This document shows, piece by piece, positions 43,867-53,000 of a stretch of DNA of 64,000 nucleotides. The first letter of the stretch is position 1, and each line of letters starts with the position of its first letter. Source of the DNA: Pseudomonas sp. NFIX28 (lineage in GTDB: Bacteria > Pseudomonadota > Gammaproteobacteria > Pseudomonadales > Pseudomonadaceae); NCBI RefSeq assembly GCF_900107395.1, contig NZ_FNPW01000009.1:1-64000 (forward strand), in the 5' to 3' direction. The position numbers and the translations under genes were made by a program. Under the pieces are notes generated by a model. It ran no database searches and was not told the DNA's origin. It saw only the letters and a program-made list of their open reading frames with translations.

Positions 43867-45480
43867 ATGAGCACGGAATGGAACGCCCAATGGCGCCAGG
43901 CACAGCTGCCGACCCTGGCGGGCCAGAACTGGGACCTGATCGTGATCGGCGGCGGCATCAGCGGGGCCGGGATCCTGCGGGAGGCGGCGCGGCGCGGCTG
44001 GCGCTGCCTGTTGCTGGAGCAGCGCGATTTTGCCTGGGGCACTTCCAGCCGCTCCTCGAAAATGGTCCATGGCGGCCTGCGCTACATCGCCAAGGGCCAA
44101 TGGCGCCTGACCCGCGATTCGGTGCGTGAACGCCAGCGCCTGCTCGACGAGGCGCCCGGGCTGGTGGAGCCCATGAGCTTTCTGATGCCGCACTATCGCG
44201 GCGTGTTTCCCGGGCCGCGGGTGTTCGGCGGCCTGCTGGCGGTGTACGACGCCCTGGCCGGGCGGCGCAACCATCGTTTCCATGATGTCGAGCAGATGCG
44301 CTACCTGGCGCCCGGCATCAAGGCCGAAGGCTTGCTCGGCGGCTCGTGTTTTCTCGATGCCCTGACCGACGATGCCCGGCTGGTGATGCGGGTACTGGCC
44401 GAGGCGCGGGCCGATGGCGCCCAGGCGTTCAATGGCCTGCGCGTGCAGCAGGTGCTGCGCGAGCAGGGGCGAGTGTGCGGGGTGTCGGTCGAGGACGTGG
44501 AAAGCGGCCAGACGCTGAACCTGCGCTGTTCGGTGCTGGCGGTGGCGAGCGGGGCCTGGGCCGGGCGTTTCGCGCCGCCCGGCGAGAACCGTCACTTGCG
44601 GCCCCTGCGCGGCAGCCACCTGTTGCTGCCCGGCTGGCGCCTGCCGGTGGCCCAGGCGTTCAGCTTCCTGCATGGCAGCGACCGGCGCCCGGTGTTCGTG
44701 TTTCCCTGGGAAGGCGCGACCGTGGTCGGCACCACCGACCTCGACCACCGCGACGACCTCGACCAGAGCGCGCGCATCAGTGCCGAGGAGCTGGCCTATC
44801 TGCTGGCGGCCTGCGAACAGCAATTTCCCGAGGCCTGCATCAGTGCCGCCGATGTGCTGTCGACCTGGTCCGGGGTGCGCCCGGTGGTGGGCAATGCCGA
44901 CGCGGCGGGCAAGCCTTCGAATGAAACCCGCGAGCATGCGCTGTGGTGCGAGCCGGGCTGCGTGACCCTGGCCGGCGGCAAGCTGACCACCTTTCGTACC
45001 CAGGCTATCGAGGTGTTGCAGGCCTGTGCGGAGATGCTCGGGCGAACCCTGGACACTGGCGACGCGGCGGTGTTCGCGGCCGTGCCGGCGGTGGAGATCG
45101 AAGGCCTGAGCAGCGGCCAGTTGCGCCGCCTGGCCGGGCGCCATGGGCGCGACCTGCCGCGACTGGCGCAGTGGCTGGCGCAGCTGGGATGCGGCTGCGT
45201 CGGCAGCAGCGACACCTTGTGGGCCGAGCTGGCGTTTGCCGCCCAAAGCGAAATGGTCCTGCACCTGGACGACCTGCTGCTGCGCCGCACCCGCCTGGGC
45301 CTGTTGCTGGCCAACGGCGCGGCGGCCGAACTGCCGGCGATCCGCGAACTGTGCCAGCCCCTGCTCGGCTGGGACGACGCGCGCTGGGAGCAGGAACAAC
45401 AGCGTTATCACGACCTGTGGCTGCGTTATCACAGCCTGCCCGAGGTTGCCTATCGAAGCCTACCCAAGAGCCATCCATGA
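43867..45480 (+). CDS. GlpD-like FAD-dependent glycerol-3-phosphate dehydrogenase family protein
   Basis: A 537-residue DAO-superfamily flavoprotein of the aerobic glycerol-3-phosphate dehydrogenase type. The FAD-binding motif is DLIVIGGGISGAGILREAARRG (from residue 23), followed by the GlpD signature SSRSSKMVHGGLRYIAKGQW and a C-terminal GGKLTTFR. It is an extra, cluster-specific paralogue rather than the housekeeping glpD, which normally lies with glpFK. It sits between the AGPS-like gene and a kinase gene, with its stop overlapping the kinase start (ATGA). In this setting it may oxidise an alkyl- or acyl-glycerol-3-phosphate to the DHAP form (inference). Confidence 0.85.
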   Translation: MSTEWNAQWRQAQLPTLAGQNWDLIVIGGGISGAGILREAARRGWRCLLLEQRDFAWGTSSRSSKMVHGGLRYIAKGQWRLTRDSVRERQRLLDEAPGLVEPMSFLMPHYRGVFPGPRVFGGLLAVYDALAGRRNHRFHDVEQMRYLAPGIKAEGLLGGSCFLDALTDDARLVMRVLAEARADGAQAFNGLRVQQVLREQGRVCGVSVEDVESGQTLNLRCSVLAVASGAWAGRFAPPGENRHLRPLRGSHLLLPGWRLPVAQAFSFLHGSDRRPVFVFPWEGATVVGTTDLDHRDDLDQSARISAEELAYLLAACEQQFPEACISAADVLSTWSGVRPVVGNADAAGKPSNETREHALWCEPGCVTLAGGKLTTFRTQAIEVLQACAEMLGRTLDTGDAAVFAAVPAVEIEGLSSGQLRRLAGRHGRDLPRLAQWLAQLGCGCVGSSDTLWAELAFAAQSEMVLHLDDLLLRRTRLGLLLANGAAAELPAIRELCQPLLGWDDARWEQEQQRYHDLWLRYHSLPEVAYRSLPKSHP

Positions 45481-47039
45481 ACAACGACAAGCCCTATCTG
45501 CTGGCGATCGACAATGGCACCCAGAGCGTGCGGGCCCTGTTGTTCGACCTGCAAGGCAACCTGCTGGGCAAGGGCAAGGTCGAGTTGCAGGCCTACTATT
45601 CCAGCCAGCCCGGCTGGGCCGAACAGGACCCCGATTACTACTGGCGCAAACTCGGCGAGGCCTGCCAGCAGCTGTGGCAGCAGACCGGCATCGATCGCCG
45701 GCAGATCCGCGGCGTGTCGCTGACGACCCAGCGCGGCACCCTGATCAACGTCGATGCCGACGGCAAGCCGCTGCGCCCGGCAATCCTCTGGCTCGACCAG
45801 CGCCAGAGCGAAGTCGAGGGCGACATCAAGGGCCCCTGGAGCTGGCTGTTCAAACTGATCGGGGCCCAGGCCACGGTGGATTACTTTCGCGCCCAGGCCG
45901 AGGTCAACTGGATCGCCCGGCACCAGCCCGAGGTCTGGGCGGCCACCGACAAGCTGTTGCTGCTGTCGGGCTTTCTCACCCATCGGCTGACCGGAAACTT
46001 TGTCGACTCGGTCGGCTGTTGCGTGGCCTTTTTGCCCTTCGACTACAAGCGCCTGCGCTGGGCCACGCCCCGTGACTGGAAATGGCAGGCCCTGGCGGTG
46101 CGCCCCGAGCAACTGCCGAGCCTGCGCAAGCCGGGCGAGGTCCTGGGGCACATCAGCGCCGCGGCCAGCCAGCTGACCGGGATTCCCGAAGGCCTGCCGC
46201 TGATTGCCGCGGGGGCCGACAAGGCCTGTGAAGTGCTGGGTTCCGGGGTGCAGGACAGCAGCACCGCCTGCCTGTCCTACGGCACCACGGCGACCATCAC
46301 CACCACGCGCTCGCGCTACCGGGAAATCATCCCGCTGATCCCGCCTTACCCCTCGGCGATGCCCGACCATTACAACTGCGAAGTGATGATCTATCGCGGC
46401 TACTGGATGGTCAGCTGGTTCAAGCAGGAGTTCGGCCTGCGGGAAATGCAGCAGGCCCGCGAGCAAGGGACGGAGCCGGAGGTGTTGTTCGACGCCCTGG
46501 TCAACGCGGTGCCGCCCGGCTCCATGGGGCTGATGCTGCAACCTTACTGGTCGCCCGGAATCCGCGAGCCGGGCGTCGAGGCCAAGGGCGCGATGATCGG
46601 CTTTGGCGACGTGCACACCCGGGCGCATATCTACCGGGCGATTCTCGAAGGCCTGGCCTACGCCCTGCGCCAGGGCAAGGAGCGCATCGAGCAGCGCACC
46701 CGCACCCCGATTACCTGCTTGCGGGTGGCCGGCGGCGGTTCCCAGAGCGATGCGGCGATGCAACTGACGGCGGACATTTTCGGCCTGCCCGCCGAGCGTC
46801 CGCATGTGTACGAAGCCTCCGGGCTCGGCGCGGCGATTGCCTGTGCGGTCGGGCTGGGCCTGTACCCGGATTTCCCCACGGCTATCGCCGGCATGACCCG
46901 CGTCGCCGAGGTCTTCCAGCCGCAACCCCAGGCGCAGCAGATCTATCAGCGGCTGTACCGCGAGGTGTACGTGCGCATGTACCGCCAGCTCAGCCCGCTG
47001 TACCGCAGCATCCGCGAGATCACCGGTTACCCGGCCTGA
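45477..47039 (+). CDS. FGGY-family kinase (glycerol-kinase-like)
   Basis: A 520-residue FGGY kinase. The N-terminal ATP-phosphate motif AIDNGTQSVRALLFDLQGNLL and C-terminal RVAGGGSQSDAAMQLTADIF and YEASGLGAA show an intact two-domain fold. It is not a standard glycerol kinase: the family substrate loops differ and the protein is about 20 residues longer. Translation is coupled to the GlpD-like gene by an ATGA overlap. By position it may phosphorylate the glycerol-like product of the pathway. Another polyol or sugar substrate is possible. Confidence 0.85.
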   Translation: MNNDKPYLLAIDNGTQSVRALLFDLQGNLLGKGKVELQAYYSSQPGWAEQDPDYYWRKLGEACQQLWQQTGIDRRQIRGVSLTTQRGTLINVDADGKPLRPAILWLDQRQSEVEGDIKGPWSWLFKLIGAQATVDYFRAQAEVNWIARHQPEVWAATDKLLLLSGFLTHRLTGNFVDSVGCCVAFLPFDYKRLRWATPRDWKWQALAVRPEQLPSLRKPGEVLGHISAAASQLTGIPEGLPLIAAGADKACEVLGSGVQDSSTACLSYGTTATITTTRSRYREIIPLIPPYPSAMPDHYNCEVMIYRGYWMVSWFKQEFGLREMQQAREQGTEPEVLFDALVNAVPPGSMGLMLQPYWSPGIREPGVEAKGAMIGFGDVHTRAHIYRAILEGLAYALRQGKERIEQRTRTPITCLRVAGGGSQSDAAMQLTADIFGLPAERPHVYEASGLGAAIACAVGLGLYPDFPTAIAGMTRVAEVFQPQPQAQQIYQRLYREVYVRMYRQLSPLYRSIREITGYPA

Positions 47040-47229
47040 ACCGACCGCGCGCCAGCGCCTGTCGCGCCGGGTTTTTGCCGGCGCGCGGCGTTGGCGGGTG
47101 GCTGGGCGCGTGGGCGACGGCGTGGCGCTATCGGAGAGTTTTTTTGGCCAGATTGGACAGTGTCAGGCCCGGGGGCGGTTGTTAGGCTCGATCCCCAGTG
47201 TCGATTGATCCAATAAGAGCGAAAAGCCG

Positions 47230-48555
47230 ATGAAGTTGTCTGTAGCGCTGTGGTGGGGGCTGGCGTGGGGAACCTGCGCGATGGCGCCCGATGCCCTGGC
47301 CTGGTCCAACCATACCGTGGGCAGCTACCTGGCCTTGCAGGCGTTGCCGCAGTTGCGCGACGCGCCCGAAGTCGAGGTCGAAACCCTGGAGCGGTTCCTG
47401 GTGCAGGAGCATGCGGGGCTGGTGGTCCTGCTCGAGCGGCAGGAGCAGTTCGCCCGGGAGCGCCTGGCGCACTATCCGCCGCGCCCGGACGAGCTGAAGC
47501 TGGGCGAGCGGCCCGGGGACAATCCGCGCCAGGCATTCCTCCAGGCGCTGCGGCTCAACCCGAAGATCCACCTGGCGCTGGCGATCCAGCCAATGACCGG
47601 GCAAGACCAGCCGCAACGCCAGCACCTGGCGGCGGACCAGGTGATGGTCGAGCAAACCCTTTCGCCCTGGAACATCCAGCGCTTCATTGCCCTGGCTCCC
47701 GCCGAGCGCGTCGCGCCGCTGGCGGTGCTGGCCAGTGCCGCCGACGAGCCGGACTACGGCCACGACATCAACCTGTTCAGCGACAACCCCGGCGATGTCG
47801 GCGCGCGCTATGGCTTCGGCCCGCAACCCTTTGGCGATGCGCGTTTCCAGTACAGCTCCCAGGCGCCGTTCCACATGGGCTTCTTCCATGAAAACCCGGT
47901 GGTGTATGCCGCCGCGCCGTTCCTGCAACGCAACTGGCCGCACTGGCGGGCCTACCAGTTTCTCGACCTGGCGCGCTTTGCCTTCGCCAGCGGCCATCCG
48001 TATTGGGGCTACCGCTTTCTCGGCTGGGGCCTGCATTACATCCAGGACCTGACCCAGCCCTACCACGCCACGGCGCTGCCGGGCGTCGACCTGGCCGACA
48101 TGCTGCTGATGGAGAGCAAGGCCCTGGCCGGCTACGACGCGGACAAGAAAGCCGCGATCGAACGCGCCGCCACCCGCCACACGGAAGTGGAGAAATACCA
48201 GTTCAACTGGCTGCACGGCCTGCTGCTGGCCGGGCAGCAACACCCGCTGCTGGCGGCCTATGCCGACACCGAGCGGGACGCGAACTACCCGGCCTATTCG
48301 CCGGACTACCCGCGCGAGGTGGTCAGCGCCGAATCCAGCGCCCAGGCCGCGGCCTTCGACGAAGCCATCGGCCAGTGGCTGCAGACTCCGGCGGCCAACC
48401 AGAGCTTCAGCGCCGGCAACGTGCTGGCCCGGGAACGTCATGAGCATGCGGCGCTGAACGAGCAACTGTTGCAACTGATCCGGAACCTGGGCGCCCACAG
48501 CCGCAATTTTGTGCGCGCCGGAATCCAGGCGGATGCCGGGCCAGGCACCGAGTAG
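47230..48555 (+). CDS. Secreted zinc-dependent phospholipase C / S1-P1-nuclease-fold protein
   Basis: A 441-residue exported enzyme. The signal peptide ends ALA before W25, so the mature protein begins WSNHTVGS. An N-terminal Trp as zinc ligand is the hallmark of zinc phospholipases C and S1/P1 nucleases. Further ligands are H178/D179 (GHDINLF), H215 and H220 (FHMGFFHE), and the canonical HYIQDLTQPYH with H269, D273 and H279. It follows the kinase by 190 bases in the same direction and precedes a DUF1302/DUF1329 pair. Release of diacyl- or alkyl-acyl-glycerol from phospholipid outside the cytoplasm fits. Its long C-terminal part is not recognised. Confidence 0.8.
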   Translation: MKLSVALWWGLAWGTCAMAPDALAWSNHTVGSYLALQALPQLRDAPEVEVETLERFLVQEHAGLVVLLERQEQFARERLAHYPPRPDELKLGERPGDNPRQAFLQALRLNPKIHLALAIQPMTGQDQPQRQHLAADQVMVEQTLSPWNIQRFIALAPAERVAPLAVLASAADEPDYGHDINLFSDNPGDVGARYGFGPQPFGDARFQYSSQAPFHMGFFHENPVVYAAAPFLQRNWPHWRAYQFLDLARFAFASGHPYWGYRFLGWGLHYIQDLTQPYHATALPGVDLADMLLMESKALAGYDADKKAAIERAATRHTEVEKYQFNWLHGLLLAGQQHPLLAAYADTERDANYPAYSPDYPREVVSAESSAQAAAFDEAIGQWLQTPAANQSFSAGNVLARERHEHAALNEQLLQLIRNLGAHSRNFVRAGIQADAGPGTE

Positions 48556-48608
48556 TGCAGCGCCAGTCGGCAAAAAAATAACAAGAGTCAGTCAGGGGGA
48601 TGCAAGCG

Positions 48609-50594
48609 ATGGCGATCAGCGTGTGGAGTCAGCACCCGGGGACACCGGGCAAATGGTACGCGGCACCCAGCTGTGCCGGGGTCGGGCTGCTGGGCCTGTT
48701 GCAATGGTGCGCGGTCGATACGGTGCAGGCCCTGGAGTTCAGCGTGCTGGACAACCAGGTCACCGGCTCGTTCGACAGCACCTTGTCCTACGGCCGCCTG
48801 TGGCGGGTGCAGGGGCGGGACAAGAGCAACGATGACGTCAACACCAACGACGGCAATCGCAACTTCGACACCGGGCTGGCTTCGGAGGTCTACAAGATCA
48901 CCTCGGAGCTGGAGGCCAACTACCAGAACTACGGCATGTTCGTGCGCGGCACGGCGTTCTATGACACCCAGATCATGGACAAGCGCAACGACTACTACAA
49001 AAACAACCAGCCCTCGCAGCCGAGCCAGAGCAACCCCCAGGACGATCACTTCAGCAGCCAGACCCGCGACATCGCCGGCAGCCGCGTGGAGATGCTCGAC
49101 GCCTATGTCTACGGCAATTGGGATGTGGCGCAGATGCCGCTGTCGGTGCGGCTCGGGCGCCAGGTGTTCAACTGGGGCGAGGGGATTTTCTATCGCGGCG
49201 GGGTCAACACCACCAACCCGGTGGACGCCGCCAAGTACCGCCTGCCCGGCGCCGAGGTCAAGGAAGTGCTGATGCCGGTGGAGGCCATCAGTTTCAACAT
49301 CGGCCTGAGCGACAACCTGACCCTGGAAAGCTTCTACCAGTGGAACTGGAAGGAAACGCGCATCGACCCGGTCGGCACCTTCTACTCGCAGACCGACCTG
49401 TTCGCCGACGGCGGGCGCACGGCCTACAACAACTTCACCGGCACCGCGTTGGACACCCCGGTGCCGGGCTTCGGCAACGTCATCGGGCTGTATGAATCCC
49501 TGGGCAACAACCCGGTGCTGGGCAACGTGCTGCGCAGCACCGGGCTGTACGCCAACGGCATCACCCCGGCATTCGGCAACACCCTCAAGGTGGCCTCGGT
49601 GGGCAAGGACATCAACGCGCGCAATGACGGCCAATACGGCTTTGCCTTTCGCTACATGGCCGAGTCGCTCAACAGCACCGAGTTCGGCCTGTACCTGGTC
49701 AACTATCACGCCAAGGAGCCCACCATCGCCGCCGACCTGGGCGGGTACCAGGGCGTCGACATGGAGGCCCTGGCCAATATGCTGCGCCCGGTGGCCGGCA
49801 GCCAGGCCGAGGCGCTGGCCAACGGCCTGGCCACGGCCGACGTCATGGGCAACATCCAGGCTCACCGCCGGTACGCCGAAGACATCCGCATGTATGGCTT
49901 CAGCTTCAACACCACCCTGGGGCCGGCATCGGTGTTCGGCGAACTGGCTTACCGGCCGAACCTGCCGATCGGCATCGCGGCCACCAACGACCTGGTCGGC
50001 GACCTGGCCAACGGCGCGGCGGCCGCGGCGGCTGGCCGGACCGTGAATGTCGGCGGGCAAATGGTCCGGCTCGACAGCGAGATCAATAACGCCGAACGGA
50101 TCGAAGCCTTCAACGCCTCCCTGGGCAGCATCTACAACTTCGGCCCAAGCCTGTCGTTCGACTCGTTGTTCGGGGTCTTCGAGCTGGCCTCCGAGCACCT
50201 GCGCGGCAGCAGCCTGAAGTACACGGCCCATGACGGCAGCACCCGCTATTACGCCGGCACCGGCAACTTTTCCTACGTCTCCGGGGGCGAGCGCGACGAC
50301 CAGGTCAACCGCAACGCCTACAGCTACACGCTGATGTTCAACGGCACCTGGAACGACGTCTACGCCGGGGTCAACGTGTCGCCCTACGTGGTCTACAAGG
50401 ACGATTTCGAGGGCAACTCCTACCAGGCCGGCAACTTCATCGAGGGCCGCAAGGCCTACACCCTGGGGGTCAAGGCCAACTACCAGAACAAGCTGGAAGC
50501 CGAGTTGCAGTACACCGAGTTTTTCGGCGGTGGCCAGAACAACGGCGTGCGTGACCGCGACAACATCGGTTTCAACCTCAAGTACTTCCTGTGA
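48609..50594 (+). CDS. DUF1302 outer-membrane beta-barrel protein
   Basis: A 661-residue DUF1302 protein. A long N-terminal signal leads to mature LEFSVLDNQVTGSFDSTLSYG, then many alternating amphipathic strands and a C-terminal aromatic end (GFNLKYFL) typical of outer-membrane barrels. LGRQVFNWGEGIFYRGGVN and EVLMPVEAISFNIGLS are family blocks. The ATG at 48609 is chosen because AGGGGG ends 9 bases upstream; the ATG at 48600 touches that site. DUF1302 genes are usually paired with DUF1329 and often occur with lipid or hydrophobic-substrate catabolism. A role in uptake or export of a hydrophobic molecule is inferred. Confidence 0.87.
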   Translation: MAISVWSQHPGTPGKWYAAPSCAGVGLLGLLQWCAVDTVQALEFSVLDNQVTGSFDSTLSYGRLWRVQGRDKSNDDVNTNDGNRNFDTGLASEVYKITSELEANYQNYGMFVRGTAFYDTQIMDKRNDYYKNNQPSQPSQSNPQDDHFSSQTRDIAGSRVEMLDAYVYGNWDVAQMPLSVRLGRQVFNWGEGIFYRGGVNTTNPVDAAKYRLPGAEVKEVLMPVEAISFNIGLSDNLTLESFYQWNWKETRIDPVGTFYSQTDLFADGGRTAYNNFTGTALDTPVPGFGNVIGLYESLGNNPVLGNVLRSTGLYANGITPAFGNTLKVASVGKDINARNDGQYGFAFRYMAESLNSTEFGLYLVNYHAKEPTIAADLGGYQGVDMEALANMLRPVAGSQAEALANGLATADVMGNIQAHRRYAEDIRMYGFSFNTTLGPASVFGELAYRPNLPIGIAATNDLVGDLANGAAAAAAGRTVNVGGQMVRLDSEINNAERIEAFNASLGSIYNFGPSLSFDSLFGVFELASEHLRGSSLKYTAHDGSTRYYAGTGNFSYVSGGERDDQVNRNAYSYTLMFNGTWNDVYAGVNVSPYVVYKDDFEGNSYQAGNFIEGRKAYTLGVKANYQNKLEAELQYTEFFGGGQNNGVRDRDNIGFNLKYFL

Positions 50595-50638
50595 GCCATC
50601 AGCCTGCGGCACCTGTCGAGCCGCTTCGGAGAACATCC

Positions 50639-52009
50639 ATGTTGCACAAGCACCGATTGATCCACGCCGGCCTGGCGCTGGCCCTGGGCATGGCCGCTGC
50701 CAGCGCCCTGGCGGCGAACGGCGATGAGGCGCAAACACTCAAGGGCAGCCTGACGCCGCTGGGCGCCGAGCGTGCCGGCAACGCGGCCGGCACCATTCCG
50801 GCCTGGGACGGCGGCATCACCCAGGCGCCCCAGGGTTATCAACCCGGCAAGCACCATGTCGACCCGTTCGCCGGCGACACGCCGTTGTTCACCATCACCA
50901 AGGCCAACCTGGAGCAGTACAAGGCCAACCTCACCGCCGGTGAAATCGCCCTGTTCAACAGCTACCCGGACACCTTCCAGATGCCGGTGTACAAGAGCCG
51001 CCGCTCTGGCTCGGCGCCGCAATGGGTGTATGACAACACCTACAAGAACGCCACCAGCGCCAAGCTGCTCGACGGTGGCAACGGCTTTGCCGACGCCTAC
51101 GGCGGGGTGCCGTTCCCGATCCCGAAAAGTGGGGTCGAGGCCTTGTGGAACCACATCACACGCTACCGCGGCACCTATGTGGTACGCCGCGCTTCCGAGG
51201 CGCCGGTGCAGCGCAATGGCAGCTTCGCGCTGGTGACCTCGCAGCAGGAAGGGCTGTTCAACTACTACCGCAAGGACGGGCAATTCGCCGGCTTGAAGAA
51301 CGTGCTGTTCTATTACCTGGCCTTCGTGAAAAGCCCGGCACGCCTGGCCGGTGGCGCCGCCCTGGTGCATGAGACCCTGGACCAGATCAAGGAGGCCCGC
51401 CAGGCCTGGATCTACGACGCCGGCCAGCGGCGGGTGCGGCGCGCGCCGAACCTGGCGTACGACACGCCGATCGCCGCGTCCGACGGCTTGCGCACGGCCG
51501 ACGACACCGACATGTTCAACGGCTCGCCCGACCGCTACGACTGGAAGCTGCTGGGCAAGAAGGAGATCTACATTCCGTACAACAACTACAAGGTGTCCAG
51601 CCCGGCGGTGAAGTACGCCGATTTGCTCCACGCCGGGCACCTCAACCCGCAGCACAGCCGTTATGAGCTGCATCGGGTGTGGGTGGTGGAAGGCACCTTG
51701 AAGCCCAACGCCCGGCACATCTATTCCAAGCGTGTGCTGTTTCTCGACGAGGACAGCTGGGGCGCGGCGGTGGTGGACCAATACGATGGCCGCGGCGATC
51801 TGTGGCGGGTGTCGATGGCCTATCTGAAGAACTTCTACGACCTGCCGACGACCTGGAGCGCGCTGGACGTGTTCCACGACCTGCAGGCGCGCCGCTACTA
51901 CGTGCAGAACCTGGATAACGAGGAAGCGCAGACCGTGGACTTTGCCCAACCGGTGCCGGAAGACGCTTACTTCATGCCGTCGGCGTTGCGCTTGCGCGGG
52001 ACCCGGTAA
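50639..52009 (+). CDS. DUF1329 outer-membrane lipoprotein-sorting-fold protein
   Basis: A 456-residue DUF1329 protein with a signal peptide ending ALA-ANGDEAQ. The family opening LKGSLTPLGAERAGNAAGTIPAWDGG appears in its key parts TPLGAERAGNA and TIPAWDGG. WRVSMAYLKNFYDLP and YVQNLDNEEAQ are conserved later. The fold is thought to be related to LolA/LolB, which bind lipids in a half-barrel. It lies 44 bases after DUF1302, the constant partner, and ends the presumed cluster before a hairpin at 52088. Molecular function is unknown. Confidence 0.88.
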   Translation: MLHKHRLIHAGLALALGMAAASALAANGDEAQTLKGSLTPLGAERAGNAAGTIPAWDGGITQAPQGYQPGKHHVDPFAGDTPLFTITKANLEQYKANLTAGEIALFNSYPDTFQMPVYKSRRSGSAPQWVYDNTYKNATSAKLLDGGNGFADAYGGVPFPIPKSGVEALWNHITRYRGTYVVRRASEAPVQRNGSFALVTSQQEGLFNYYRKDGQFAGLKNVLFYYLAFVKSPARLAGGAALVHETLDQIKEARQAWIYDAGQRRVRRAPNLAYDTPIAASDGLRTADDTDMFNGSPDRYDWKLLGKKEIYIPYNNYKVSSPAVKYADLLHAGHLNPQHSRYELHRVWVVEGTLKPNARHIYSKRVLFLDEDSWGAAVVDQYDGRGDLWRVSMAYLKNFYDLPTTWSALDVFHDLQARRYYVQNLDNEEAQTVDFAQPVPEDAYFMPSALRLRGTR

Positions 52010-52087
52010 GGGGCTGCCTTGGGCTGGCGAGGGCGTTGACGGTTCAAGACGCGGCAACGGGGGCCGATACGCAAGAGGCAGCACACT

Positions 52088-52117
52088 TGGGGGAGCGCGA
52101 AAGCTCCCCCTGACCCT
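52088..52117 (+). terminator. Hairpin after the DUF1329 gene
   Basis: GGGGGAGC and GCTCCCCC form an 8-bp stem with the loop GCGAAA; the following TGACCCTTTC is only weakly T-rich, so it may be a modest terminator. Confidence 0.55.
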
Positions 52118-52138
52118 TTCAGGAACGGAGTCCAAAAA

Positions 52139-52696
52139 ATGAACACAGCCATTGCATGGCCAGAGGTTTTTCTCGGGGCGTTCGATGCGATCAGCGAGCG
52201 CATGGCGCAGGTGCTGGAGCTGAGCGATTGCCGGGAGCACTGGATTCAGGCCGAGCTCAGCCTGTATGCCTGGCAGCGGGGTCATACCGATGTCTGGACC
52301 GGCGGCAACGCGGTTGGACGCACCAAAGTCGACCTGTACACGCAAGACTTCGATATGGCGGCCGAGGTGAAGTGCCTGGGGGATGTGTCGTTTCCCAAGT
52401 GCCTGATGGGCAAGGGCATGGGCCAGACCCTATCGGTGCTGCAAGAAGATGGCGATGGCCGGCTCTGGTTTCCGCAGGTTGACCCGGCGGAGTCTGTGGC
52501 GTGGTCGGTGTTTGCCGATCTGCATCGGTTGCGACGGATGGAGGGGTTTCGGAACAAGTTCCTGATTCTGGTGATTGCCAAGGATTATGTGGCGGAGACG
52601 CAGATGGGGGAGACGCTGCGGCGGCTTCGTTTGTCGCAAGAGGAGTGGTCGTTGGAGTTGAAGAACGCCACGGTGCGGATTTGGCGGATTGAGTAG
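52139..52696 (+). CDS. Hypothetical protein with a PD-(D/E)xK nuclease-like motif arrangement
   Basis: I do not recognise this 185-residue protein. It carries E39 in a predicted helix (WIQAELSLYAW), D65 at the end of a short strand (TKVDLYT) and E76-V-K78 in the next strand (DMAAEVKCLG). These are spaced as in the restriction-endonuclease-like fold (E, D, ExK). It is Trp-rich and has no signal peptide or membrane helix. AGGAACGGAG precedes the ATG. It stands alone between the lipid cluster and a repeat mosaic, with no methyltransferase beside it. Nuclease activity is inferred from motif spacing only. Confidence 0.7.
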   Translation: MNTAIAWPEVFLGAFDAISERMAQVLELSDCREHWIQAELSLYAWQRGHTDVWTGGNAVGRTKVDLYTQDFDMAAEVKCLGDVSFPKCLMGKGMGQTLSVLQEDGDGRLWFPQVDPAESVAWSVFADLHRLRRMEGFRNKFLILVIAKDYVAETQMGETLRRLRLSQEEWSLELKNATVRIWRIE

Positions 52697-53000
52697 GAGC
52701 GGCCGGACGGCGCTCGATTACCCGGGATGGCGTCTGTGCTGGCGCTGCATTTTTTGGATGTGCGGTCGCGGCCACCAACGGTTTCAGCTTCCGTAGGAGC
52801 GAGGCTTGCCCGCGATGGCGTCCGTCCTGGCGCTGCATTTTTTTGGATGGTGTACATATCCGTTCCTGCGGTAACGGCGGCTTATGGGGGGCATGTTTTG
52901 TCAGCCTCCGTAGGAGCGAGGCTTGCCCGCGATGACGTCTGTTCTGGCGGTGCATTTCTTGGACGGTGTACATATCCATTCCTGCGGTCACGGCCGCTTA
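52693..53000. repeat. Three degenerate tandem units bearing REP half-sites
   Basis: Units begin at about 52693, 52792 and 52909. Each opens with GTAGGAGCG(A/G)G-type REP sequence, then GATG(G/A)CGTC(T/C)GT(G/T/C)CTGGCG and TGCATTT(T)TTTGGA. The second and third continue with GGTGTACATATCC(G/A)TTCCTGCGGT. No open frame here looks coding. Confidence 0.75.

Noticed and set aside
43867..47039. Housekeeping glpD-glpK glycerol operon
   Set aside because: The kinase differs from glycerol kinase in length and loops, glpF and glpR are absent, and the genes are coupled to an AGPS-like gene and a secreted phospholipase.
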